A DNA stretch of 55,984 bases from JALVDI01 sp039186435 (GCA_039186435.1 JBCDAA010000007.1:1-55984); one strand, 5' to 3'; shown: positions 15,747-25,432, counted from the first letter of the stretch. Notes: a model not told the origin generated them from the sequence alone. Numbers and translations: made by a program.

Positions 15747-18329
15747 TCAAAAGTGGTAAGCGGCAGTCGCCATCACCCGGCTGTCGAGCCGTTGCCCGAA
15801 GGGGTGATTGCGAATGCGGTTGCGGGTGAGGTTGTAGACGGCCACGCCGAGGTCGAGCTGGTCGTCAAAAAGGCGAAAGCCGGCTCGCGCGTTGACGAGG
15901 TGGTAGGCGTCCACGGGAAACTCCTCGAGCGAGACGCCTTCCTGCGCGTCGAAGACCTGCTCGAGCCAGACCTGATCGCTCACCCAGTGAAAGTCGACGG
16001 AGAGGTCGAGACCAAAGGGCGCGCGATACTGAACGCCGAGGTTAAGCTTGTGCTGGCTGGTGCGCTCTTCCTCGGTGCGCAGCTGGCTTTGGGACACGAA
16101 GGAGCGGTTGAACGCGTAGTTGGCGTAGATGTCGAGGCCGGTGACCGGGTAGATGCGCGCGGCGACCTCACCGCCGACCACGTCGAACTCCGTCGGGTCG
16201 TTTTCGAAACTGATCGTGCCGAGGGAGAAGCTTCCTTGGCCGGGCGAGTAGCCGCCAACGCCGCGCCCGTTTTCCGCGAGGGTAAAGGCATCGACCTGCG
16301 AGAGCAGAACGAGGTCCGTGACGCGGTTGTAGTAGGCGCTGACCTCGAAATCGAAGTACTCCGAGTCGGCGTTTCGGTACCCGAGTTCGGCCGAAAGGAT
16401 GCGTTCGGGAGTGAGCCGGTTCTTGCCGAGGAGGCTGGCTGCGGATTCGGAGCCGAGCGCGAGCACGTCAATGCCGTCGACCGGCGTAGGATTTCGGAGC
16501 TGCAGGTAGCTCTCGAGAAAGGTCTGCGTGCGGAACGCGGTGCCGACGGAGGCGCGAAATGCGGAGCCTGGCGTTGGCCGGACGACCACCGCGCCTCGCG
16601 GTGAAAAGACCGGGTCGTCGAGGAGAGGATGAAAGTCGAGGCGAAAGCTCGCGACCACGATGAGCTGCTCAAGAATTCGGAGCGTGTCCTGAAAGAAGAC
16701 CGCTCCGTGGTTTTCGAACTGCTCTTCGGAGAGAAAGTCCCAATCGATCTGTTTGCGCCGATAGCTCGCGCCGAGGTGCAGGTTGTGGTCGACAAGAAAA
16801 TGAAACTCGCGCGCGAACTCGCCTTCGATGTCGAAGGTATTCCAGCGAAATCGCGAGCTCAGCGCATCGCCGCCAAGGGTGGGCGTCGGCAGGGACGCCT
16901 CGGCGAAGAGTCCGTTCCAAAACGCACGAATCGAACCCCAGCTCGTGTTCAGTCCCGCAACGGCGTGGCCGAAGGGACCCTCGGAAACGAAGTCGCGAAG
17001 GGGGCCCGTGCCCTGAAAGTTCTGAAACGCGTCGGCGACGCCGCCCTGAAGGTAAAGCTCGGCCTCTCGCGAAAGCCGGTAGCGAAGGTGCGTACTGGCA
17101 TGGGCCGATCGAAGCGCGAGGTTGCGCTCTTCGATGGGAAAGAAGTGATCGACGCGGTCGTCGCCGACTTCGCGGCTGAAGCGGTCGGCCTGGTTGTAGC
17201 CGCCCATGATGCGGTAGCCGAAGCGTCCTTCGCGTCCACTCGTCGAAACGTGCGCGTGAAGCCGGCCTCCGTTGCCACCCCCGAATACAACGTCCGTGCG
17301 AGGTTCGCCCGGCGAGCGCGTGATGATGTTGACGATGCCGCTGAAGGCGTCCGCGCCGTAGAGCGCCGAGGCCGGTCCGCGGATCACCTCGATGCGCTCG
17401 ATGTCCTCGACATTGAACGGAATGCTGTGCCAGAGCACGTTGCCGAGCGGGTCGAGGTTGATCGAACGGCCGTCGACGAGCACGAGCACGCGCGGCGAGA
17501 GGCGCTGGTTGAAGCCGCGAAAACTCACCGAGGTGTCGGCGGGTGAGTTCGTCATCACGTCCGCGCCGGGAACGCGCCGGAGAAGCTCGCCGATGTTGAC
17601 GAGACCGCTGAGTCGAATGTCCTGCCGCGTGATCGTGGTGACCGCGTTGGGCGCGTCGAGGGGGGACTGCGCAAAGCGCGACGCGGAGACGACCTGCTCC
17701 TCGTAGATGTCGTCCTCGCGCTCTTCGCCGAGCTCGAGTTCGAGGGCGGGCTCTTCCGGCGGCTCTTCGGCAGGCTCGACCGGATCCGGTGGCGGTTCCA
17801 CCACGGTCGGCGCATCTCGGCGCTCTCTTAGCGATTGCGCGACCTGCCGAAGGCGCTGGGCGCGCTGCCGAAGCGAATCGCTCTGCGTCGCCTCGGCGAG
17901 GGTTTCGATCTGCGTCGCGGATTCCTCAAGGGCCTCGATTTCCTCGTCGCTCGCACCGACCGGAACCTCAGGCTCCTCCGGCGCGGGGTCCTCCTCAGGC
18001 TGCTGCGCGGAAATGCGCGCGCGCAGGGCGCTGAGAAAGCCGTTGACCTCCTCGCGGTCCGGCGGGTCCGAGGCGAGGTAGCGCTCGAAGTATTCGATCG
18101 CTTCGTCGTAGCGATTCGACTCCGCGTACGCGCGCCCGATGTTGTAGAGGACGTTCGGATGCGGAAGCGTGTCGTAGGCGACCTCCAGCTCCGCGATTCC
18201 CTCGTCGACCTCGCCTTGCTGGATGAGCTGCATCCCGCGCCGAAAGTGGCGCCGCGCTTCCGTGCGCACATCCGCGAGCGCGGTGCTGCTCAAGAGCGCG
18301 ATCATCAGCACTGGGACAAGGCGACGCAT
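15747..18329 (-). CDS. TonB-dependent receptor with N-terminal TPR region (paralogue 2)
   Basis: An 860-aa outer-membrane receptor. A signal peptide (to ALA, about residue 20) is followed by a periplasmic TPR segment (RRHFRRGMQLIQQGEVDEGIAELEVAYDTLPHPNVLYNIGRAY..., residues 25-100) and a Glu/Pro-rich helical linker to about 205. The plug domain begins YEEQVVSASRFAQSPLDAPNAVTTITRQDI and contains IERIEVIRGPASALYGADAFSGIVNIITRSPG. A beta-barrel of about 500 residues ends in AAYHF with the terminal Phe typical of barrels. A TonB box is not obvious. The same length as its upstream neighbour and collinear with it, indicating tandem duplication. Its ATG at 18329 follows the neighbour's stop by 2 nt. 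Confidence 0.92.
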   Translation of the reverse strand: MRRLVPVLMIALLSSTALADVRTEARRHFRRGMQLIQQGEVDEGIAELEVAYDTLPHPNVLYNIGRAYAESNRYDEAIEYFERYLASDPPDREEVNGFLSALRARISAQQPEEDPAPEEPEVPVGASDEEIEALEESATQIETLAEATQSDSLRQRAQRLRQVAQSLRERRDAPTVVEPPPDPVEPAEEPPEEPALELELGEEREDDIYEEQVVSASRFAQSPLDAPNAVTTITRQDIRLSGLVNIGELLRRVPGADVMTNSPADTSVSFRGFNQRLSPRVLVLVDGRSINLDPLGNVLWHSIPFNVEDIERIEVIRGPASALYGADAFSGIVNIITRSPGEPRTDVVFGGGNGGRLHAHVSTSGREGRFGYRIMGGYNQADRFSREVGDDRVDHFFPIEERNLALRSAHASTHLRYRLSREAELYLQGGVADAFQNFQGTGPLRDFVSEGPFGHAVAGLNTSWGSIRAFWNGLFAEASLPTPTLGGDALSSRFRWNTFDIEGEFAREFHFLVDHNLHLGASYRRKQIDWDFLSEEQFENHGAVFFQDTLRILEQLIVVASFRLDFHPLLDDPVFSPRGAVVVRPTPGSAFRASVGTAFRTQTFLESYLQLRNPTPVDGIDVLALGSESAASLLGKNRLTPERILSAELGYRNADSEYFDFEVSAYYNRVTDLVLLSQVDAFTLAENGRGVGGYSPGQGSFSLGTISFENDPTEFDVVGGEVAARIYPVTGLDIYANYAFNRSFVSQSQLRTEEERTSQHKLNLGVQYRAPFGLDLSVDFHWVSDQVWLEQVFDAQEGVSLEEFPVDAYHLVNARAGFRLFDDQLDLGVAVYNLTRNRIRNHPFGQRLDSRVMATAAYHF

Positions 18330-18331
18330 GA

Positions 18332-20914
18332 TCAAAAGCGAAGGATCGCGGTCCCCAAGATTCGGGTATCGACCGGCTGGCTGAAGGGATGCTGGCGGGT
18401 TTTCTGAAAGGTGAGATTGGTGCCGACGAGGCCGAGCTCGAGCGCATCGTCAAAGAGGCGATAGCCGATGCGTGCGTTGACGAGGATGTATCCGTCGAGG
18501 GGAAAGGACTCGAAGCGGACGCCGCGTGCTGCGTCGGTGACCTGCTCCACCCAGACCTGATCCGAAATCCAGTGAAGGTCTGCGCTGAGGTCGAGGCCGA
18601 AGGGGGCGCGGTACTGCGCGCCGACGTTGAGCTTGTGCTGGCTCGTGCGCTGGTCGTCGCCCCGGACCGAGTCCTGGAAGTCGCTTTCGTCGACCGGCGC
18701 GGTGTCGTTGAAGGCGTAGTTCGCGTAGAGGTCGAGACCGTCGACGGGAAAGACGCGAATGCCGAGTTCGGCGCCGAGCTGTCGAAAGGTGGCGTCTTCG
18801 TTGTTGTACTGAAGCGTTCCCACCGGAAAGGCGGCGGTGTCCTCGTCGTAGGCAGCGGCGCCGCTGCCAAAGTCCGCAAGGGTAAAGGTGTCGACGGAGC
18901 TGAGCTGAATCTCGTCGAAGACGAGGTTGTAGTAAACGTTCGCCTCAAGGGCGAAGAAGTCCGTGGCCTGGTTGGCGTAGCCGATCTCGAAGCTGACGAT
19001 GCGCTCCGGATCGAGGTTCTGGTTGCCGCGTCCGAAGGCGGTCACGCCGCGTACCGGCGTGCGGTTTTCGATGTCGAGGTAGCTCTCGAGCAGGGCGGGC
19101 GAACGAAACGCCGTACCGGCGGTGACGCGGAGGGCGTTGCCTTCGGTGAAGCGCCAGACCAGCGAACCGCGCGGCGAAAACTGCGGGCGATCGAGGAGCG
19201 GGTGGCGGTCGACGCGAAAGCTAAGGGTGAGCCGCAAGGTGTCGTGGAGCTGGAGGGCGTCCTGAATGTACGCGAAGAAATGCTGCTCGGTTTGATCCTC
19301 GGAAAACCAGTTCCAGCGCACCCCCTTGAAGCGATGGCCGACCCCGATCGCAATATTCTGGGGAATGCCGAGGGTGAGCTCGCGATTGAAGGAAAGCTCC
19401 GTGTCGACGACGTCCGTTTCGACCAGACCGGGTCGCTGCAGTGAACCGTCGGGGTTCTCCCAGGGATCGAGGTCCATCGCGAAGCGGTTCCAATAGCTCC
19501 GCAGCTTCAACCCCCAGGGGCTTTGCAACGTCAAATGCGTTTGCGCGAAGGTCACATCGCGCACCCCCACCTGCCGAAGGCGACTCGTTCCCTGCACCGC
19601 GCCATCCCCGAATGCGACGGACGATCCTCCGTGGAGCGTGAACCCGCGACCGAGGTCGAGCTGGAGTTCGCCGGAGAACGACGTGCGCTGAATCGCAAGA
19701 TCCGGGTTGTCGACCAGCGGGGTTACGAGCACATCCTCACGGGCGGGATCGACGACGGTGGCGAAGTTGTCGGTCCGCTCGTAGCCGCCCGAAACCCGCA
19801 GTCGAAGGCGCCCGGTTCGCGCGCTCACGGAAGCGACCGCCCGGCCCGTGTTTCGGCTGCCGCCGCTGACTCCGGCGTACGATTCGCCCTCACCCGGCGT
19901 TCGCAGGATGATGTTGACGATCCCGCTGAAGGCGTCCGCGCCGTACACCGCGGCAGCCGGTCCTCGAATCACCTCGATGCGTTCGATGTCCTCGACGTTG
20001 AAGGGCAGCATCTGCACCCAGGGCGCTGCGAGAAAGTCGAGGCGCACGGTGCGGCCATCGACGAGGACGAGCACCTTGTTGGCCTGACGTCGGTTGAGAC
20101 CGCGGATCGATACGTCCGACTGGCCGGCGTAGTGGGTCATCACGTCGACGCCGGCGACACGCCGAAGGAGTTCGCTGATGTTGGTCAGCCCGGTGAGACG
20201 AATGTCCTGACGCGTGATGATGTGCGTGGAGTTCGGCGCGTCGAGGGGTGACTCCGCAAAGCGTGATGCCGAGACAACCTGTTCTTCGTAGACGTCCTCC
20301 TCGCGTTGATCGAGCGCCTCGAGATTTTCGCCTTCCGGGGGCACCTCCTCTTCTTCCTCGGGAGGCGTTTCAGCGGTCGGTTCGGTCGGTGCGCGCGACC
20401 GGAGTGATTCCGCGAGCGCACGAAGGCGGGCGGCGCGCTGCCGGAGCGATTCGCTATCGGTCGCCTCCGCGAGCGCTTCAATCTGCGTTGCCGACTCTTC
20501 GATCGCCAGGATTTCGTCCGGCGTTACCTCGGCGGCCGTCGGCGCGACAACGGCCGGCTCCGGGTCTTCTGCCGGAGGTGGGGCTTCACGGGCCTGAAGC
20601 CGCGAGCGGAGCGCGTTGAGAAAACCCTCCACCTCTTCGCGGTCGGGTGGCGCGAAGGAGAGGTATTGCTCGAAGTAGTCGATCGCCTCTTCGTAGCGTC
20701 CCGATTCCGCGTAGGCGCGGCCGATGTTGTAGAGAACGTTGGGGTGCGGGAGCGTTTCGTAGGCGATTTCGAGCTCGGCGATGCCGGCGTCGACTTCTCC
20801 GCTCTGAATCAGCTGCATGCCACGCCGAAAGTGTCGGCGCGCTTCCGTGCGCACATCGGCGACCGCGGGAGCGGCGATGGCCATCAACATCAGGACGACG
20901 AAACAGCGAGTCAT
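18332..20914 (-). CDS. TonB-dependent receptor with N-terminal TPR region (paralogue 1)
   Basis: An 860-aa paralogue of the next gene. Signal peptide (MTRCFVVLMLMAIAAPAVA), then a TPR pair (RRHFRRGMQLIQSGEVDAGIAELEIAYETLPHPNVLYNIGRAYAESGRYEEAIDYFEQYL), a Pro/Glu linker with predicted coiled coil (about 120-200), and the plug domain with ASRFAESPLDAPNSTHIITRQDI and IERIEVIRGPAAAVYGADAFSGIVNIILRTPGE. The barrel ends AILRF. The N-terminal 110 residues are nearly identical to the paralogue while the barrel loops diverge, as expected for receptors of different ligands. The ATG at 20914 overlaps the kinase stop (ATGA). The ligand is unknown; no siderophore or B12 genes are adjacent. Confidence 0.92.
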   Translation of the reverse strand: MTRCFVVLMLMAIAAPAVADVRTEARRHFRRGMQLIQSGEVDAGIAELEIAYETLPHPNVLYNIGRAYAESGRYEEAIDYFEQYLSFAPPDREEVEGFLNALRSRLQAREAPPPAEDPEPAVVAPTAAEVTPDEILAIEESATQIEALAEATDSESLRQRAARLRALAESLRSRAPTEPTAETPPEEEEEVPPEGENLEALDQREEDVYEEQVVSASRFAESPLDAPNSTHIITRQDIRLTGLTNISELLRRVAGVDVMTHYAGQSDVSIRGLNRRQANKVLVLVDGRTVRLDFLAAPWVQMLPFNVEDIERIEVIRGPAAAVYGADAFSGIVNIILRTPGEGESYAGVSGGSRNTGRAVASVSARTGRLRLRVSGGYERTDNFATVVDPAREDVLVTPLVDNPDLAIQRTSFSGELQLDLGRGFTLHGGSSVAFGDGAVQGTSRLRQVGVRDVTFAQTHLTLQSPWGLKLRSYWNRFAMDLDPWENPDGSLQRPGLVETDVVDTELSFNRELTLGIPQNIAIGVGHRFKGVRWNWFSEDQTEQHFFAYIQDALQLHDTLRLTLSFRVDRHPLLDRPQFSPRGSLVWRFTEGNALRVTAGTAFRSPALLESYLDIENRTPVRGVTAFGRGNQNLDPERIVSFEIGYANQATDFFALEANVYYNLVFDEIQLSSVDTFTLADFGSGAAAYDEDTAAFPVGTLQYNNEDATFRQLGAELGIRVFPVDGLDLYANYAFNDTAPVDESDFQDSVRGDDQRTSQHKLNVGAQYRAPFGLDLSADLHWISDQVWVEQVTDAARGVRFESFPLDGYILVNARIGYRLFDDALELGLVGTNLTFQKTRQHPFSQPVDTRILGTAILRF

Positions 20915-22599
20915 CAATAGGGCTCAGCTTTATAGCCTTTGAGCCCGACCGATGCGCCAGATTCGACCGTCATGCGGGTCATGGGAGTTCGCGGGCGCGG
21001 GGGTCGTCGGACCATGCGCGTCGGTCGCATCGACGCAGGCTCCAGGCTCGCGCGAACGTCGAGAGTCTCCGTCGTGATCGTTCGCGTGACGGTAAAGTCT
21101 CGGTAGCCGTCGAGCTGGAACTGAAAGGTGAGCTCTTCGCCGGCTGCCGCCTGGTCGCCGGTGATCTCCACCTCGGCGGGCGTCGGCCCGTACTCGCGTT
21201 CTCCAACCACGACGATCGCCCCAGCGGGCTCGCTTCGCAGGGAGATCATTACCCGTTCAGGAGCTGCCACCACTTCGGGCGCAGGTTCCACGATCTCTTC
21301 GACCGTGTCCTCGATGGGCGTCGTCTCGGGCACGGTAATCTGCGCGCGGTTGACTCGGGCAGCGCGCTCCCGAAGGGCGAAAAACGCGCCGACGCCGATC
21401 GCCAAAAGGAGCGAGACCACCACGAACGCCACCGCGCTTCGATTGCGTCGGGGCGCGTCGGCTTCCAGGGAAGGGTCCGCCACGATCGGCGGCATGATGG
21501 AGCTCGGGCTCGAATGAACGCTCGGGGGCGAGGGTGGGGCAGAAGGCGGAGAACTTGCCGGCGGGACCACGTTGAACGAGCCCGTCGCGCCGCCTCCGAT
21601 GCTCATTTCACCGCTGAGGGCGAGCTCCCCGCTGCGCGACACCGCGAGCCCCGAGGCCGAGGCGACCTGCTTCAACGCGATGAGCAGTTCGTCCATGCTT
21701 CGAAAACGCGAGTCTGGTTCCTTCGCCATACAGCGCATCACGATGGTCTCGAGCCCGATGTCGATGACCGCTTCGGGAGCAAGCTCGCTCATCGGCGGAG
21801 GATTCTCATGCACGTGCGCCATGAGAATGTTCACCGAGTTCGGTCGATCAAAGGGGACCTTGCCAGTGAGCATCTCATACAGGATGACGCCGAGGGAGTA
21901 GACGTCCGAGCGACTGTCGACGGGCTCTCCGCTGATCTGCTCGGGCGACATGTACTTCGGCGAACCCATGAAGAGGCCGGTCTGTGTGAGGTCTTCGCCC
22001 TGCTCGCGCATGTCTTTGACGAGACCGAAGTCGAGGACTTTGACGAAGTCTTTTTCGTCGCCGTGCTGAAGCAGAAAGATGTTCGCGGGCTTGAGGTCGC
22101 GATGGATCACGCCGAGGCTGTGCGCTTCGCGAAGGCTTCGGCAAATCTGGCGAGCGATGTGCATCGCCCGCTCGGCTGGAATACGGGCCTCTTCCCGGAG
22201 CGCGCGGTGGAGCGTTCGCCCCTCCAGGAGCTCCATCGCGATGTAATAGACCTCGTCGTCGGTGCGGCCGTAGTCGAAGATGGTCACCGTGTTCGGATGC
22301 GTGAGCTTCGAACAGATCGATGCCTCGAGAAAAAATCGCTTGTGAAACTCCGGGTCGTGCTCGCCGCGGTATTTGGGGTGGAGAATCTTGAGGGCGACCT
22401 CGCGACCCAGCGGAGCCTGCTCGGCGCGGTAGACCTTGCCCATGCCGCCGCGGGCTACGAGAGAAACGATGCGAAACCGGTCGTTGATGACCCGCCCGAT
22501 AAGCGGATCTGGCTCCAGCGACTGCTTTCTAGAAGTCGAGCTTCGATCGCCCCGCGCGTCTTCGGGCTTGGCCTCCGACACCACTCCCCTCGCCGGCAC
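20914..22599 (-). CDS. Membrane Ser/Thr protein kinase with PEGA domain
   Basis: About 561 aa; the start is uncertain. GTG codons at 22599, 22584 and 22581 are candidates, and 22599 has the best-spaced GGGG. The kinase domain has a glycine loop ARGGMGKV (50-56), VALKIL Lys71, HRDLKPAN (166-173), DFG (190-192) and MSPEQ, so it should be active. A Ser/Pro-rich linker follows, then one membrane span (AVAFVVVSLLLAIGVGAFFAL) and an extracytoplasmic PEGA domain (VMISLRSEPAGAIVVVGEREYGPTP...). It is the first gene of an operon with two TonB-dependent receptors and a lipoprotein, all joined by overlapping or near-overlapping codons. This suggests phospho-signalling linked to an outer-membrane uptake or sensing function. 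Confidence 0.93.
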   Translation of the reverse strand: MPARGVVSEAKPEDARGDRSSTSRKQSLEPDPLIGRVINDRFRIVSLVARGGMGKVYRAEQAPLGREVALKILHPKYRGEHDPEFHKRFFLEASICSKLTHPNTVTIFDYGRTDDEVYYIAMELLEGRTLHRALREEARIPAERAMHIARQICRSLREAHSLGVIHRDLKPANIFLLQHGDEKDFVKVLDFGLVKDMREQGEDLTQTGLFMGSPKYMSPEQISGEPVDSRSDVYSLGVILYEMLTGKVPFDRPNSVNILMAHVHENPPPMSELAPEAVIDIGLETIVMRCMAKEPDSRFRSMDELLIALKQVASASGLAVSRSGELALSGEMSIGGGATGSFNVVPPASSPPSAPPSPPSVHSSPSSIMPPIVADPSLEADAPRRNRSAVAFVVVSLLLAIGVGAFFALRERAARVNRAQITVPETTPIEDTVEEIVEPAPEVVAAPERVMISLRSEPAGAIVVVGEREYGPTPAEVEITGDQAAAGEELTFQFQLDGYRDFTVTRTITTETLDVRASLEPASMRPTRMVRRPPRPRTPMTRMTVESGASVGLKGYKAEPY

Positions 22600-22707
22600 C
22601 CCATCCCCGGTGGTCCCAAGAATCGCAGCATACTGAGTTTCTAGGCTTCCTACGAAGACTTTCGCGGCGGGGACCCCCCTTGCGGTGGGGCTCTCTTCCC
22701 CCCAACG

Positions 22708-22713
22708 TATAAT
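22708..22713 (+). promoter_or_regulatory. Candidate -10 element (TATAAT) for the GIDE-like gene
   Basis: A consensus TATAAT inside cgtataattaag, in an AT-rich island of a GC-rich divergent gap, 27 nt before the TTG start at 22740. No good -35 at 17 nt; TTGCGG at 22680 is too far. The Shine-Dalgarno GGAG at 22729-22732 lies correctly for the TTG. Confidence 0.4.
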
Positions 22714-22739
22714 TAAGAACGTTTGGTTGGAGATTCTCC

Positions 22740-23381
22740 TTGGGCTGGCTGTTGTTCGCGATCGCGATGTCATGCTCCGCCGTGCTGTGGTGGGCTGCTG
22801 GGGTACGCGCACGCCGCGTGAAACCTGTTCGCGAAGCTGCGCCTCGTCGGACCATCGATGGGCTCGAATCCGGCCGCTTTCGTATCGTTGGGCGCATCGT
22901 GCCCATCGGAACCTCGCCGAGCTCCATCGATGGATTGGACTGCGTCTTCCTCGAGCACGCCGAGTACGTGTCCATGAGCGGTGCGATGCGGCGCGAGCAG
23001 GTTCACACCGTTCACACCCATCCGTTCTTCTTGGACGATGGCACCGGCCGCGCATGGATCGATCCGGCGGGGGCGTCCATCGACGCGGTCACCCTCTGGG
23101 AAGACGGTGGCCTCACCGGCGAACGCCGACTCCGGGCGGGCGAAGAGGTTGAGGTCGTTGCGTCGTTTCAGCAGGTCGAAGTCGAAGCGGACGGAGGCCC
23201 CTACCGAGGTCGCTCGGTTGTCTGGGCCGCGGAACCGGATCCCTGGGGCCCGCCGCGCGTGTCCTACCGAACCGCGCCAGGCATGGTGGCGCCGAGCGAC
23301 GACATCTCGGCGTTTCTTCGCGGCGCGGGAGTCTTCCTCGCGGCGGTCAGCGTTCTTCTCGCAGCGCTCTCCTGGATCTAA
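22740..23381 (+). CDS. Membrane protein with GIDE-like domain
   Basis: A 213-aa protein using a TTG start at 22740, chosen because TTGGAG lies 7 nt upstream; an ATG at 22770 would cut into the first membrane span. It has an N-terminal span (WLLFAIAMSCSAVLWWAAGV), a soluble segment (GLESGRFRIVGRIVPIGTSPSSIDGLDCVFLEHAEYV, then HPFFLDDGTGRAWIDP and WAAEPDPWGPPRVSYRTAPG), and a C-terminal span (AGVFLAAVSVLLAALSWI). The layout resembles the intermembrane domain of the GIDE/MULAN family, which bacteria carry without the RING finger. The biochemical role is unknown. It is divergent from the kinase operon and followed 49 bp later by the HEAT-repeat gene. Confidence 0.6.
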   Translation: MGWLLFAIAMSCSAVLWWAAGVRARRVKPVREAAPRRTIDGLESGRFRIVGRIVPIGTSPSSIDGLDCVFLEHAEYVSMSGAMRREQVHTVHTHPFFLDDGTGRAWIDPAGASIDAVTLWEDGGLTGERRLRAGEEVEVVASFQQVEVEADGGPYRGRSVVWAAEPDPWGPPRVSYRTAPGMVAPSDDISAFLRGAGVFLAAVSVLLAALSWI

Positions 23382-23430
23382 CGAACCTCTTTGGGGTCCG
23401 GCCCGGGTTCGATCTGGTAGCGTCAGACGC

Positions 23431-25377
23431 ATGGTGCGCGTGCTCGCGACATGGCTTCTCGTTGCAAACGTTGCGAGCGCGCAGCTTCCGTGGAGTCACC
23501 GGCTTCCCGCCGAGCGTGAGTTTCGGCGTCTGCGCGCCCAGGACGCCGCGACGCGAATCGCAGCGGCCCGAGCTCTCGCCGTGGTTGGCGATGCGACGCG
23601 TGCGCGCTCGACGTTGATCGATGCGCTGAGCATTGAGCGAAACACCGCGGTGCGTCGGGCGATCGCCGACTCTCTGACACGTCGTGCCCACCCCGACATC
23701 CTCGAAGGACTCGTCGTTGCGTTCGACAATGCGCGAGGTCAAGACGGCCACGCGATCGCGATGGCCATTGCAGCGATCGGAACGCCGCCGGCGCTTCGCG
23801 TGCTCACCGAAGGCCTCGCGCGCGACGATCTGGCACGGGCATCGCGGGCAGCGCTGGAGAGTGTCGGGCTTCCGGCAGCGCCCCATCTCGCCCGCGCTCT
23901 TCGGGAGGATCCGACGCTCGTCGCGGCGATCGAGCTTCTCGGGCGCGCGCGCGATGTCGAGTCGGTTCCGCTCCTCCATGGCCTCAGCGCTCACAACCTT
24001 CCACAGGTGCGCCGTGTCGCCGTCGAGGCCCTTGGCCGCATTGGCGATTCGCGGGGACGAGGCGCTGTGCTTGGGGCGCTCACCGATGCGGATGCCGCGG
24101 TTGCGCAAAGCGCCTGGTATGCGCTTCGCGGCGTTGCCGGGCCGGAAGATGCGCCGCGGATTGAGGCGGAGCTCGCGGGCGGCGATCCGGCGAAGCGAAG
24201 GGTGCTCCTCGAGACGCTTCTCGGCATTGCGCCCCAACGCGGGACGGCGGTGCTCGTCGGGTGGGTGACCTCCGAGGACCCCGCGTTGGTGCGCATTGCG
24301 AGCGACCTCGCGATCGCCAACCCGCATCCCAACCTCGTGTCCGTGCTGTACGGCCTCTTTCAAGAGGGGACCCGCCGAGAGGAAGCCGCGGCCGCGCTTT
24401 CAGAGGTCGAAGGCGGTCTCGGGGTGAGCGTGCTGCTTCGTGAGGTCAGCGCTCCAGCGGCGCAGCGGGAGATCGCGGTGGCGGTTCGACGCTGGGGTTC
24501 GCAGCTCTCCCGTGGGACCCGGCGCGCTGCGCGACGCTCGCTCCGAACGATTCATGATGACGCGGTGGGATCGGAGCGGCTTCGGCTGCTGATGTTGCGC
24601 GCGCTCGCACGGGACGACGATGTCGCGAGCGCGGTCGAGGAAGCCGTTGCGAGTGACGATCCGATCGTTCGTCGTGCCGGTGCACACGCCGCGTGGCTTC
24701 TCGGCGACACGTCCCTCGCTTCAGCCCTTCAGACCGCGATCGAGGACGAAACCGACATCGACGCGTGGCGGCGTCAAAGCCTGGCGCTCGGCGCGCTTGG
24801 GGGACGTGTCGAGCCTTCGCACCTCTGGGCGGCACTTCAGGATTCGAGACGGGCGCCGGAGGCCGCGCTTCTCGCCGCGACCCAGGGCTGGGAAGGGCGT
24901 GCCGCGCGCCGGCTGGGTCGATTCCTTCGGCGAATGCTTCGAAGCAGCGACAATCGTGCGCGCGCATGCGCTGCCTGGAGTTTGGGGCGGCTTGGCGATC
25001 GCCGCGCGTGGGGCGCCCTCCTCGCAAGGGTGGAGCGGGATGATGCGACTGAGGTGAGGCGAGCGGCCGCTCGCGCGCTCGCTTGGCTCGGGGCACCGGA
25101 CGCGAGGACCGCGGTCGCTCAAGCCGCTCGCGGGGAGGCGGACGACGAGGTCCGTGGATGGCTCCGGCGGGCGCTCCTTCGGCCGAGCCCACCCGCGCGT
25201 GGCCGCCAGGTCCTCCGATTTCGGGTGGTTACCGCGAACCAAAGCGATGGCGTGGAGGTCGATGTCGTGCTGGACGACGGGCGATGGCTGCGCATGCGAA
25301 CCCTCCCGACCGGGGAAATCTCCTTGGCCGACCTCCCAGATTCGGCCGCAGATGTGCGCGTTCGGGTTGCGCGATAG
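23431..25377 (+). CDS. Exported HEAT-repeat protein
   Basis: A 648-aa protein starting at the ATG at 23431 with a signal peptide (MVRVLATWLLVANVASA). Nearly the whole mature chain is built of HEAT/armadillo-type helical pairs, such as DAATRIAAARALAVVGDATRARSTLIDAL, LPQVRRVAVEALGRIGDSRGRGAVLGAL, NRARACAAWSLGRLGDRRAWGALLARV and TEVRRAAARALAWLGAPDARTAVAQAA. The last 60 residues (RQVLRFRVVTANQSDGVEVDVVLDDGRWLRMRTLPTGEISLADLP) form a small beta domain. HEAT solenoids are protein-protein scaffolds, here probably periplasmic. The partner is unknown. Confidence 0.85.
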   Translation: MVRVLATWLLVANVASAQLPWSHRLPAEREFRRLRAQDAATRIAAARALAVVGDATRARSTLIDALSIERNTAVRRAIADSLTRRAHPDILEGLVVAFDNARGQDGHAIAMAIAAIGTPPALRVLTEGLARDDLARASRAALESVGLPAAPHLARALREDPTLVAAIELLGRARDVESVPLLHGLSAHNLPQVRRVAVEALGRIGDSRGRGAVLGALTDADAAVAQSAWYALRGVAGPEDAPRIEAELAGGDPAKRRVLLETLLGIAPQRGTAVLVGWVTSEDPALVRIASDLAIANPHPNLVSVLYGLFQEGTRREEAAAALSEVEGGLGVSVLLREVSAPAAQREIAVAVRRWGSQLSRGTRRAARRSLRTIHDDAVGSERLRLLMLRALARDDDVASAVEEAVASDDPIVRRAGAHAAWLLGDTSLASALQTAIEDETDIDAWRRQSLALGALGGRVEPSHLWAALQDSRRAPEAALLAATQGWEGRAARRLGRFLRRMLRSSDNRARACAAWSLGRLGDRRAWGALLARVERDDATEVRRAAARALAWLGAPDARTAVAQAARGEADDEVRGWLRRALLRPSPPARGRQVLRFRVVTANQSDGVEVDVVLDDGRWLRMRTLPTGEISLADLPDSAADVRVRVAR

Positions 25378-25432
25378 GCCGAGGCCTTGCTTGACCTTCC
25401 GGTGGGACCTCAGGCATCGTGCGGAGTCGTAC

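Noticed and set aside
20647..22644. 665-codon plus-strand open frame
   Set aside because: Antisense to the kinase and the receptor; crosses two genes with strong motifs on the other strand.
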